From: JBCCGL01 sp039029275
GTDB lineage: Bacteria > Pseudomonadota > Gammaproteobacteria > JBCCGL01
Length of the DNA: 64,000 bases
Reading direction: 5' to 3'
Assembly: GCA_039029275.1 (NCBI GenBank)
Contig: JBCCGL010000002.1
Location: 124,001-188,000, forward strand
Part shown: one piece after another, positions 16,611 through 24,754 of the stretch
How the letters are laid out: every line of letters begins with the position of its first letter
Position numbering within the stretch: the stretch's first letter is position 1
Program-made: the position numbers and the translations under genes
Notes under the pieces: model-generated
The model's database searches: none
Told to the model about the DNA's origin: nothing
Seen by the model: only the letters and a program-made list of their open reading frames with translations

Positions 16611-17708
16611 TCACAATTGGACTTTGTTCATATGATTGGTCCATTTAGCGTTGACCCATTTTTCGCCCATTAACTGGTACGAGCCTTTGGCGATATCAAT
16701 TTGATAAAGTTCACCTGTATTGGCGCTTGCTATAACACTGTGGCCGTCTTCGCTGACTTCGATTCCGCCAACATCGTTGATACTCAGGGACTTGACGAAT
16801 CGTTGTTGTTCTAAATCCCAAAGCGTCAGTCGATTGCCGCGCGGGCAACTGACCACAGCGGTTGATTCATTCACAAAACGTGCGCTGGCCGTATAGTTTT
16901 GTAAAGGCCAGAGTTCGTCGTCTGGAGTTTCGAGTATTTTGATCTCGCTGCCACCGGTGTGTAAGCCGACAAGCGGCGGTAATTCGCTGCGGCCCTTGTA
17001 CTGACAGGCGACGATTACCGAACCGTTTTTCGAGACATCGAGGTGTCTGATGGACAGGCGCGGCGTTGGCAGCGAGTGATTGGAAAGTAGCTCGCCGCTG
17101 AAACCGTCGATATACACCAGCGATGACTGCATGGTGTTGATATTCAGCTCACGTTTTCCGCTGCTGGGATGCGTTTTGATGCCTCCGCTGGCAATGACCA
17201 GCGTGCGGTCGTCGGGCAAAAGGTGGATATCGTGCGGGCCAATGCCATAGCCCGGAAGTTCATCAACCATTGTGAGGCTATTCGCATCGTAGACCCCGAT
17301 AACGCCCTGCGCTGATTCGACGTGATTTTCGCTGACGTACAGGCGCTTGCCATCGCGGCTAAAACAACCGTGGCCGAAAAAGTGGTAACCGCTGCGGGCG
17401 CGAATCTGCGTGGTTGCTTTTTTAAGCTTCGCATCGACAACCAGAGCACGCGTCCCGGGTAAGGTCGGCAGACAAACAAACCGATGCGGGCGGACAGGAT
17501 CTACCGCAAACCCGTGTGCTTTGTCCGGCAGAGGAAGGCGAAATCGTTCGTCGCCAGACCGATCAAAGCCGCTGACATGGTGATTGCCATCGGGGTCGAT
17601 GTGGCCGTTAATGAAAACGGTTGTCGGTGCGCTCGCGGCGAAATCTACCGGCAGTAAAGTGCCTAACGCAGCACTCAAAAAACCGCGTCGTGATAGTGCG
17701 GTTCGCAT
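16611..17708 (-). CDS. DUF1513 beta-propeller protein, Tat-exported (second copy)
   Basis: A 365-residue paralogue of the other DUF1513 protein, with twin-arginine signal ALSRRGFLSAALG (4-16). Propeller repeats include FFGHGCFSRDGKRLYVSEN, GIGPHDIHLLPDDRTLVIAS and HLDVSKNGSVIVAC. Its start overlaps the stop of the upstream imelysin (TAATG), showing translational coupling. It lies 34 bases before the TonB receptor. The first two genes of this transcript (imelysin, DUF1513) mirror the last two (DUF1513, imelysin) around the receptor. Confidence 0.88.
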   Translation of the reverse strand: MRTALSRRGFLSAALGTLLPVDFAASAPTTVFINGHIDPDGNHHVSGFDRSGDERFRLPLPDKAHGFAVDPVRPHRFVCLPTLPGTRALVVDAKLKKATTQIRARSGYHFFGHGCFSRDGKRLYVSENHVESAQGVIGVYDANSLTMVDELPGYGIGPHDIHLLPDDRTLVIASGGIKTHPSSGKRELNINTMQSSLVYIDGFSGELLSNHSLPTPRLSIRHLDVSKNGSVIVACQYKGRSELPPLVGLHTGGSEIKILETPDDELWPLQNYTASARFVNESTAVVSCPRGNRLTLWDLEQQRFVKSLSINDVGGIEVSEDGHSVIASANTGELYQIDIAKGSYQLMGEKWVNAKWTNHMNKVQL

Positions 17709-18973
17709 TAGTCGGTGTCAGAGACCGAACCCGCGGGCAGTGCGAGACCAAGCTCGGGCATGACTTCAAAGCGCAATTCGTCGCTCACCGCTTTTACCGG
17801 CCCTAGCTGCAGCGTGGTCAACGGCCCAATATCGTTTTCGAACACTTCAACAAATGATCCGCTGATCGCCTGCAGGCCGTCAATTACTGCCTGTATGTTG
17901 TCGCCAAATCGCGTCGCCAGTTCTGAGTGGCCTTCATCAGTCAGCCAGTCGTCGAAACCAAGCTGTGCGGACGGGTCGTCGCTGCCTCCGTAGTAAAGCC
18001 TTTGGAACGCCTGCATATTAGCGATCAGGTTTTCCTTCGACAGGCGCGCCTGCGGTGATTCAAGGTCGGCGGGGCAGAGCTGGCCCGCTCCACAGGTGGG
18101 TGGATTGTTGGTGACGCTGCCTCCGAGTGGTTTGTCGATTTTGTCTTCTTTAATCAACTTTTCGAAGTAAAACATCCCATCGGTGATGTGGTTGAGGGTT
18201 TCAAATGGCGTGGTGCTGCCCGCCATCTCTGCTGCGAAGTTACCCTGATCGGCGGCCCAGCCTGCGTCCAGCGTTGCCGCGCTGTCACGGGCATCAGAGA
18301 CCAAATTGCGCATGAAATTGCAGCGGCGCAGCTCTTTATCGGCCGCGTCAAGGTTATCAAATGCGTTTAACACTGCTGCGCGATCCGGGTCGATCAGAAA
18401 ATTATCAGGACAACTGTGATTGGCTGACTCGTCTACGAACAGCAGGTACTGCACGATGTCCATCCCGCGTTGGTTAACGGCGTTGACCAGATCGCTCTCA
18501 TCGTTGGCAAGGGCGAGGTCGACGTTACAGGTGCTGGTCAGCGGCCAGGAATACAGCTGAGTCATGCGGAAATCGTCCTGCACGGGGCCGATTCCGTATG
18601 CACCCCCGCCATCCGACCAGCCGCCATACATCAGTGTGTTCTGGAGCGTGTCCATCGCGCTGGCGAAGTCCTGTTGGGCCTGTGCGCGATTGGCTTCACG
18701 CGACGCCGACGATAAATCGCCACAATACGCCGTGACACTGGTGTTTAGGGTCTCCATGCGCGTGTGAAGAGTCGCGAAGTCCCGCTGCATCAACCCGGAT
18801 ATTCCCGTCAGTACCGCGGTCAGATCAAACGTTGTGTTCGATCCATTGTCACCACTTGAGTCGTTTCCCGAGCTGCCGCCTCCGCATCCGGAGAGCGCGA
18901 GTAACGAAGCAAGGGTGATCACGCAAGCACTGGCGCGCCAGTTTTGCGACGACAACATCTTGATTTTAGTCAT
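17708..18973 (-). CDS. Imelysin-family lipoprotein, strongly degenerate motif
   Basis: A 421-residue lipoprotein with lipobox Cys30 (LSGC), followed by GGG and a short Ser/Asn/Asp linker. The imelysin layout is kept (QDFASAMDTLQNTLMYGG near 101-118, then YSWPLTSTCNVD, then the motif region and a C-terminal LQAISGSFVEVFENDIGPL), but the GxHxxE position reads GMDIVQ (170-175), having lost both His and Glu. A catalytic metal centre of the canonical kind is therefore absent. First gene of the five-gene minus-strand transcript. It is divergent from the DUF4856 gene across a Fur box, which is probably its control. Confidence 0.82.
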   Translation of the reverse strand: MTKIKMLSSQNWRASACVITLASLLALSGCGGGSSGNDSSGDNGSNTTFDLTAVLTGISGLMQRDFATLHTRMETLNTSVTAYCGDLSSASREANRAQAQQDFASAMDTLQNTLMYGGWSDGGGAYGIGPVQDDFRMTQLYSWPLTSTCNVDLALANDESDLVNAVNQRGMDIVQYLLFVDESANHSCPDNFLIDPDRAAVLNAFDNLDAADKELRRCNFMRNLVSDARDSAATLDAGWAADQGNFAAEMAGSTTPFETLNHITDGMFYFEKLIKEDKIDKPLGGSVTNNPPTCGAGQLCPADLESPQARLSKENLIANMQAFQRLYYGGSDDPSAQLGFDDWLTDEGHSELATRFGDNIQAVIDGLQAISGSFVEVFENDIGPLTTLQLGPVKAVSDELRFEVMPELGLALPAGSVSDTD

Positions 18974-19098
18974 TTTTAATTCTCGGTTTGAATTAGTAAG
19001 CCTGCAACGTCACGGATTACGTCACGAACGTCGCCGAAAATACACTCAACATGCAAATCTAAACATTTATGCAAAGTCATAGCAAATGATGTTGCAAG

Positions 19099-19113
19099 TA
19101 AAAATGATTATCA
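19099..19113. promoter_or_regulatory. Fur box between the imelysin operon and the DUF4856 gene
   Basis: TAAAAATGATTATCA matches the 7-1-7 Fur consensus at 12 of 14 positions, with a perfect right half. It lies in the 263-base divergent region, 126 bases from the minus-strand operon start and 124 from the plus-strand gene, so it can serve both. Confidence 0.72.
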
Positions 19114-19236
19114 ATAAACTTAATCCGCGTGACAACATTCCAAATGCGCTTAAATGGAAAAAAGTACAAATAAAAAGCAAAAACGCCAAATAGCCAATCC
19201 GTTTAATTACACATAACCACCCAACGGGAGAAACAT

Positions 19237-20787
19237 ATGAAATTCAATAACAGGCTTTCGTCTGCGACGATTGCTGCAGCAGTGGGAATTGCACTTGCTG
19301 GCTGCGGCGGAAGCAGCAGCAATAGCAGCAGTGATGATGATGATGACACCACCTTTCAAAAACCAACGGTGTATGCAGACTTCCCTCTGACGCTCGCTGG
19401 TGCGACGTGTTCTGACGGTTCCACGGACTGCTCATCAGTGTCTTACACCGGCCAAATGGCGCGACACCTCTTGCGCGAACAAGCCAAAGCGACGATCGCA
19501 TCGCCAACCACCACGGGCTACGATGTTATCGCAGAAGTTAATAATTACATTCAAAACGAAATGGGTGTGATTGATGACACCGCGATTATTGCGCCTGCTT
19601 CGGTTACCGGTTTCATGTTCAAGGAAATGATCAATAACGAACTTGGCACTGGTCGCAACCTGTCCGGGAAAATGTTCGATCCTGCAAAATCAGGTGATCC
19701 GATCTCGGGTGTTGACGCCGCTGATGCGGGTAAAACCCTCGGTTGGCCGGGTGAAAAGTCTGCCGGCGATGTCGTTCAAATGTGGCTGGACTTTTTTGGT
19801 CACCAACACAACTTTGCCGGAAACCCGGCGGTACTGCCTGAAGACAGCACCCCGGACAAGGTCGACGCTAAATACGGTTACGACTACAACCAACTGGTGC
19901 CGAAGTTCCTTATGGGCGCAGTTTTCTACTATCAGTCGATCAACCATTACCTCGACGAAAACCTTGAGCCCGGTACTCAGAACAACGACACGCCATACAA
20001 CGGTGATGCCTCTAATCGATACACTGGTAAGGAGCACTCGTGGGATGAAGGATTTGGCTACTGGGGTGCCGCCGCGCACTATGGCGAGCTGACCGCGCAG
20101 GAAAACTACGATATCAACAAACGTAACCCTGATGCGCTCACTGCTGCTGACAAAGACGGCGACGGCCTCGTATCGCTATACACAGAGTACAACTCTGGCC
20201 CGGCGTACTATGCGGCTAACTGGGACCGCCACGGTGACAGCAACTATGGCCCGACTATTATGGACGCGTTCCTTGAAGGTCGTACCATCATCACCAACGC
20301 AGTCGACGACGACGGTAACGCTCGTGTTCTGACAGATGCGGAGCGAACCGAACTGCAGACGCTGGCATCCACCATTCAACGTAACTGGGAAATGGTGCTG
20401 GCAGAAGCGGTTTATAACTATGCGGGATCCTCGTACAACGATATTGCTGCGTTGATTGCAGGTACCGAAACCAGCCCCTATGACTACTACAAACATTGGG
20501 GTGAACTCAAAGGTTTCATGATGGCCCTGCAGTTTGGTGGCCCAGGTTCTTTGATCACCAAAGACGACTTCGAAGAAATCGATGCCTTGATTGGCTACGG
20601 ACCTGTGATGCAAGACGGTAATCAGGTAACCGGAACTATGACGGTATCGACCCCGGGCGGTGACGTAGATTCTTACGTCTTGACAGGCGGCAATACTCTG
20701 GAAGACTACCAAGCCAACTTGAAAATGGTGCAGGAGTTGCTGGACGCGTTGTACACCCTGCAAGCAAAACGCAACACAATTGAATAG
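19237..20787 (+). CDS. DUF4856-like lipoprotein of the iron cluster
   Basis: A 516-residue lipoprotein. Lipobox Cys22 (ALAGC) is followed by GG, a Ser/Asn run and five Asp. The mature domain has YTGQMARHLLREQAKATI, NNELGTGRNLSGKMF, KFLMGAVFYYQSINHYLDE and EHSWDEGFGYWGAAAHYGEL, which I recognise as the DUF4856 pattern. The invariant His/Asp/Glu residues in that last stretch could bind metal, but no function is established. It faces the imelysin operon across a Fur box, and a perfect terminator follows 15 bases after its stop. It probably works with the imelysin/DUF1513 proteins in the periplasm or at the outer membrane. Confidence 0.78.
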   Translation: MKFNNRLSSATIAAAVGIALAGCGGSSSNSSSDDDDDTTFQKPTVYADFPLTLAGATCSDGSTDCSSVSYTGQMARHLLREQAKATIASPTTTGYDVIAEVNNYIQNEMGVIDDTAIIAPASVTGFMFKEMINNELGTGRNLSGKMFDPAKSGDPISGVDAADAGKTLGWPGEKSAGDVVQMWLDFFGHQHNFAGNPAVLPEDSTPDKVDAKYGYDYNQLVPKFLMGAVFYYQSINHYLDENLEPGTQNNDTPYNGDASNRYTGKEHSWDEGFGYWGAAAHYGELTAQENYDINKRNPDALTAADKDGDGLVSLYTEYNSGPAYYAANWDRHGDSNYGPTIMDAFLEGRTIITNAVDDDGNARVLTDAERTELQTLASTIQRNWEMVLAEAVYNYAGSSYNDIAALIAGTETSPYDYYKHWGELKGFMMALQFGGPGSLITKDDFEEIDALIGYGPVMQDGNQVTGTMTVSTPGGDVDSYVLTGGNTLEDYQANLKMVQELLDALYTLQAKRNTIE

Positions 20788-20802
20788 TTGACCTTCGCTA
20801 TG

Positions 20803-20830
20803 GCCCGGCGCAGTTGAGCGCCGGGCTTTT
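20803..20830 (+). terminator. Intrinsic terminator after the DUF4856 gene
   Basis: A perfect 9-bp stem GCCCGGCGC / GCGCCGGGC with a six-base loop and four T. It ends 52 bases before the next gene and separates the two plus-strand genes. It also shows that a TTG at 20814, inside the hairpin, is not the start of the following gene. Confidence 0.9.
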
Positions 20831-20882
20831 CTATGGCAGCTTTACGTTCGTTTATCCGGACTCACGTAAAGCCAGCCCGCAC

Positions 20883-21899
20883 ATGAAAATCACCTCTCTT
20901 GTTACCTTCGCTTTTCTATCGGCGTTGTGGTGTAGCACTTCCTCAGCAGACGCAGTTAACGTTTATTCAGCTCGCAGCGAGCAGCTGATCAAACCGCTGC
21001 TCGACCGATTCACCGAGGAAACCGGCATTGAGATCAAACTCCTGTCCGGGAAAGCCGATGCCTTGCTCAGACGACTGGAGATTGAGGGTGAGGTCAGTCC
21101 CGCTGACGTGCTGATCACAGTGGACGCGGGACGGTTACATCGCGCCAAAATGATGGGACTTTTACAACCGGTCGAATCTGAAAATCTCAGTGCGCTGGTC
21201 CCGGCAACGTTGCGCGACAAGGATAGCTATTGGTTCGGCTTGTCTACCCGCGCACGCGTTGTCATGTACGCCCGAGGCCGCGTTCGCGAGAGTGATCTTT
21301 CAAGCTACGAGGATCTTGCCAACGAACGCTGGGACGGGCGCATCTGTGTGCAAAGCTCTAGCAGCATCTACAACCAGTCTCTTGTCGCATCAATGATCGC
21401 TGAACACGGTCAGGATGAAACATTGGCATGGGCCAAGCGACTGGTGAAAAACTTTGCGCGCACCCCAAGGGGCGGCGATCGCGACCAGATCGCGTCTCTG
21501 GCGTCGGGTGAATGCGACATTGCAATTGCAAATACCTACTATCTGGCGGCGATGCTTCGCGGCAAACAAAAGTCGCAGCGCAAAGCTGCCAAACGCGTTG
21601 GTGTATTCTGGCCCAATCAAGATGATCGTGGCGTGCATATCAACGTCAGCGGAATCGGAATCACGAAATCCGCGCAAAACAAAGAGAACGCCATTCGACT
21701 GGTTGAATTTCTGCTACAGGAAGATTCTCAGGAATGGTACACATCGACAAACTTCGAGTACCCGGTGCGAGTTGACGTGCCAACGGGAAAGGTGCTGCGC
21801 AAGTGGGGCGACTTCAAAGCGGACCCGATTAATTTGACCGAACTGGGAGAAAATAACCCCGTCGCTGTGCGACTTATGGACGAGGCCGGCTGGCGGTAG
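20883..21899 (+). CDS. Fe(III) ABC transporter substrate-binding protein (FutA/FbpA/IdiA type)
   Basis: A 338-residue periplasmic binding protein. The ATG at 20883 begins a good Sec signal peptide (cleavage near STSSADA), and mature similarity starts with VNVYSARSEQLIKPLLDRF, the family signature. Likely iron-ligand tyrosines are in IYNQSLV and in ANTYYLAAML. Usual length. It should bind free ferric iron in the periplasm and pass it to an FbpB/FbpC-type permease and ATPase, but neither gene is next to it: the neighbours are DUF4856 upstream and the convergent TPR gene downstream. It therefore works with a transporter encoded elsewhere, or has another partner in this cluster. Confidence 0.9.
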   Translation: MKITSLVTFAFLSALWCSTSSADAVNVYSARSEQLIKPLLDRFTEETGIEIKLLSGKADALLRRLEIEGEVSPADVLITVDAGRLHRAKMMGLLQPVESENLSALVPATLRDKDSYWFGLSTRARVVMYARGRVRESDLSSYEDLANERWDGRICVQSSSSIYNQSLVASMIAEHGQDETLAWAKRLVKNFARTPRGGDRDQIASLASGECDIAIANTYYLAAMLRGKQKSQRKAAKRVGVFWPNQDDRGVHINVSGIGITKSAQNKENAIRLVEFLLQEDSQEWYTSTNFEYPVRVDVPTGKVLRKWGDFKADPINLTELGENNPVAVRLMDEAGWR

Positions 21900-21939
21900 A
21901 CGTTTGTATCGTCGCTCTCGGTTCAGCTTCTCGTTTTGT

Positions 21940-23130
21940 TTAGCTGTCTTCCAACGCGCTTAACCATTGTCGCGCACTCGCTTCGGTTTCGTCGTGTTTA
22001 ACAGCTTCTTCCAGGCTGATCAGCGTATTTTCTTTATCGGAGAGTTCCTGATAGGCGGCCGCCATCAGCATGTAGGCGTTACCCGGTAAATTGAGGCCTT
22101 TTTCAATTGCGAGCTGGGCATGCCGAATCGCATCGGAATATTTCTCACTGTCGAAAAAAAGTTGCGCTATGTACAAGTCCTCTTTTCCATCAGGAGCGAC
22201 CTTCGATACTTGAAGGTACGCATCAAGCGCTTTGTCAGCTTCGCGCGCTTCCATATTGAGATGGGCAAGCAACTCCCAGGACTTATATGTCGGCTTGACA
22301 ACTTCTTTTTCGATAGCCGTATCAAGAATTGTGGCCGCTTTTTTGGGCAGACCTTTCTCGTACAAAAGATAAACGTATTGCTGCAACTCGCTTTCTTTCA
22401 GCAGAATCCCCTGACTGTAGGCCAGTTCCATTATTTCGAGTGAGTCAGTAACCTTGTCGCGTTCAAGGTACAGTGAGGCGAGCTGAATCCAGTACTCCGC
22501 CGTTTCCGGCCATAGTCGAACCATTTGTTCGACCGTATCAGTCGCCTTAGGTAAATCGTTGAGTTCGAAGTGTGAGGCAAACAGGGTCGAGTAGACCGCG
22601 CGATCTGGTGGGAATCGCGCGACGACCTCCTCAAGATATTTTATCGTTTGCTTGAAATCTTCAGTCTGGTAGTAAGCGACTGCCAGTGTGAGGTAAGCGG
22701 CGCGCGTTGGCTCTTCCAAACTCTCCAGAAAAAGTAAACCGAATTTAATCGCGTCTTTATAATCCTCTTCCTGCATCGCAAGATTCGAGAGAATTTCGAC
22801 GATCTGAACGCGAGTTTTTTCCGTCAACACATCCTGTAACGAATACGCTTGCTTGAACGAAGCTCTGGCCAATTTGTATTTTTCTCGATACAGATGCAAA
22901 AGCGCTTGCATGTGGTAGGTATAGGCTTTATCGACGTCGGACAAGTCATCCTCGTCTTCAAGAACCTCGGCGATTGCTTCTTGTGCTTTACCGAACGATT
23001 CTGTTGCCATCGCTTGTTCTGCCGCTGTCAGGCGTTTGAAAACGCCCATACTGAGCGCGGGCGTTTCGTTAGCGATTCCTTGTTGCGAAGCCAAGGCGAT
23101 GACAAGACCTGCTAGCAGATATCGAAACAT
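21940..23130 (-). CDS. TPR protein of the TonB/TtpC operon
   Basis: A 396-residue protein with an N-terminal signal peptide (cleavage near residue 20, QGIA). The rest is tetratricopeptide repeats, for example AYLTLAVAYYQTEDFKQTIK, AVYSTLFASHFELNDLPKAT and NAYMLMAAAYQELSDKENTL. This is the TPR protein usually found as the last gene of DUF3450-TtpC-ExbB-ExbD-TonB operons, where it probably acts as a periplasmic scaffold. It starts 5 bases after the tonB stop and is the end of a 13-gene run. No clear terminator is visible before the convergent iron-binding gene. Confidence 0.88.
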   Translation of the reverse strand: MFRYLLAGLVIALASQQGIANETPALSMGVFKRLTAAEQAMATESFGKAQEAIAEVLEDEDDLSDVDKAYTYHMQALLHLYREKYKLARASFKQAYSLQDVLTEKTRVQIVEILSNLAMQEEDYKDAIKFGLLFLESLEEPTRAAYLTLAVAYYQTEDFKQTIKYLEEVVARFPPDRAVYSTLFASHFELNDLPKATDTVEQMVRLWPETAEYWIQLASLYLERDKVTDSLEIMELAYSQGILLKESELQQYVYLLYEKGLPKKAATILDTAIEKEVVKPTYKSWELLAHLNMEAREADKALDAYLQVSKVAPDGKEDLYIAQLFFDSEKYSDAIRHAQLAIEKGLNLPGNAYMLMAAAYQELSDKENTLISLEEAVKHDETEASARQWLSALEDS

Positions 23131-23135
23131 AATAA

Positions 23136-23771
23136 TCAGTTCAATTTGAAATCAATTTGTACAACTGCCCGCTGCGTGACTAACTGATTGTCGATCACTT
23201 TGGGCTTGAACTTCCACTTGGCGAGCGCCCGAGTGGCCGCGCGGTCAAACAGCTTTGGCGGATCGGCCTGAACCACCAAAATGTCGGTAACGCTGCCCGT
23301 TTCGGTAATGGTGAATTCCATTTTGACAAAGCCCTCTTTTTTCAGGCGTTTCGCGCGTTTTGGATAAATCGGATTGACGCGCGCAAGTGGAATAACATTG
23401 GCGTTCACGGCGCGTTCCTGACGCACGTCTTGAACCAATGCATCTCCTAGCGCGCTCGACGCGCTTAGATTAACCGGCAGATCCAGATTCAGTTGTTGCA
23501 TGGGCGGCTGCTTTTGCGGCTGAGGTTTGTCCGGTTTATCGAACTTTACTTTCGGTTGCGGCAGGGGTTTTTTGGGCTTTTCTCGCTTTGGTTTAACGCG
23601 TTCTTTTTTGGCCAGTCGCTCTTCGCGCTTTAAGCGAACAAAGTCGATTATTTTGAGATTGGTGCTATCGGTAAGACCTGACGTATTTACATCTACAACA
23701 CTTTTGAGCGCGAACAAAAACAATACCGTTATCAGCACAGAAAGCGCAAAGCTTGTACCGACTCGAATCAT
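23136..23771 (-). CDS. tonB: TonB energy transducer
   Basis: A 211-residue TonB family protein: an N-terminal membrane anchor (about 9-27), a Lys/Pro-rich spacer (PKPKREKPKKPLPQPKVKF-type, about 60-90), and the C-terminal domain with ARVNPIYPKRAKRLKKEGFV, ITETGSVTDILVVQADPP and FDRAATRALAKWKFKP. The short spacer fits TonB2-type proteins that work with TtpC. It transmits the proton-motive force from ExbB/ExbD to outer-membrane receptors. Its start overlaps the exbD stop (TAATG). Confidence 0.95.
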   Translation of the reverse strand: MIRVGTSFALSVLITVLFLFALKSVVDVNTSGLTDSTNLKIIDFVRLKREERLAKKERVKPKREKPKKPLPQPKVKFDKPDKPQPQKQPPMQQLNLDLPVNLSASSALGDALVQDVRQERAVNANVIPLARVNPIYPKRAKRLKKEGFVKMEFTITETGSVTDILVVQADPPKLFDRAATRALAKWKFKPKVIDNQLVTQRAVVQIDFKLN

Positions 23772-24175
23772 TAACTTGGATCCGCTGATGCCGCTAGCGA
23801 TATGTTATCGACGCCGGCCAGTCGAACCTGATCCATGACGCGAACCAGCATTCCCGTTTTTGAATCTTCGTCTGACTGAATAATGACCGAACTCTGTGGG
23901 TACTGGGCTTTTAGCTGCTGGATATTGGCGCGCACGGCGCGAACGTCGATTTGCCGGTTGTCGATCCAAATTTCACCGTTAGCGCTGATTGCGATCAGGA
24001 TATTACCTTTCGGCTTTTTTTCTGCCGTCGCGGCAGAGGGACGATTGACGTCGATCCCGGTCTCCTTGACGAACGAAGTCGTCACGACAAAAAAGATCAG
24101 CAAGATGAAGACAACGTCCAGCATCGGCGTGAGTTCGATGTCGCTGGATTCTTCAGTTCTGGGTAAGCGTTTCAT
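23771..24175 (-). CDS. exbD: ExbD biopolymer transport protein
   Basis: A 134-residue ExbD. A single membrane helix carries the essential Asp in ELTPMLDVVFILLIFFVV (about residues 14-31), followed by the short periplasmic domain with GEIWIDNRQIDVRAVRA. It forms the proton channel with ExbB. It overlaps the exbB gene by 23 bases and the tonB gene by one base, so expression is tightly coupled. Confidence 0.96.
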   Translation of the reverse strand: MKRLPRTEESSDIELTPMLDVVFILLIFFVVTTSFVKETGIDVNRPSAATAEKKPKGNILIAISANGEIWIDNRQIDVRAVRANIQQLKAQYPQSSVIIQSDEDSKTGMLVRVMDQVRLAGVDNISLAASADPS

Positions 24176-24752
24176 CTTTATTTAATTCCGCGTTAAAACG
24201 GTTGATTGAACGTTGCGCAACCAGATCCAGGTAGCGCAACAGAAACAGACCGGTGATACCGACTGCCAGGCCGGTCATTGTGGGTAGCGTCGCGAGCGAT
24301 ATCCCGTTTGCAAGTGACCGCGCGTCGCTTGTGCCCTGCACACCAATGACATCAAAAATTTCGATCATCCCGTAGATCGTGCCGAGCAAACCCAGCATCG
24401 GAGTAACTTTGACCAGGGTTTTAATCAGTGGGAATGTGCTCAGTAAGTGATGTCGCAGAGCAGATTGCAAGGATTCCCGGATATGCGCGGCGCCAACACG
24501 GGCTTTGTTTTCGTCCCAGATTTGCATAAGTTTTTGCCGCGCGTGTCGGGCGGAAAAAACGTAATAGAGAAAACGCTCTAGTACGAGAAACCACATCAAA
24601 AGCGCTAGAGCAAAAATGACGTAAAGCACCTTGCCACCGCGGTCGAGAAACTCCGCCATTGTCAACAAAAACGAGCGAGGATCATTCACAAGCTCGTCGA
24701 GCACCAGACTGAGTGACTCAATAAAAACGGATGTTAGCTGCAGGTCTTCCAC
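24153..24752 (-). CDS. exbB: ExbB/TolQ-family proton channel protein
   Basis: A 199-residue ExbB with three membrane segments (about 38-58, 118-138 and 160-182). The conserved segment KVTPMLGLLGTIYGMIEIF and the later GISLATLPTMTGLAVGI are family hallmarks. The gene starts 2 bases after the ttpC stop. It is the short ExbB2-type partner, distinct from the long TtpC upstream. Confidence 0.95.
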   Translation of the reverse strand: MEDLQLTSVFIESLSLVLDELVNDPRSFLLTMAEFLDRGGKVLYVIFALALLMWFLVLERFLYYVFSARHARQKLMQIWDENKARVGAAHIRESLQSALRHHLLSTFPLIKTLVKVTPMLGLLGTIYGMIEIFDVIGVQGTSDARSLANGISLATLPTMTGLAVGITGLFLLRYLDLVAQRSINRFNAELNKDETLTQN

Positions 24753-24754
24753 AA

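Noticed and set aside
20814..20882. Upstream TTG start for the Fe(III)-binding protein
   Set aside because: It lies inside the loop of a perfect intrinsic terminator (20803-20830), and the signal peptide begins at the ATG at 20883.
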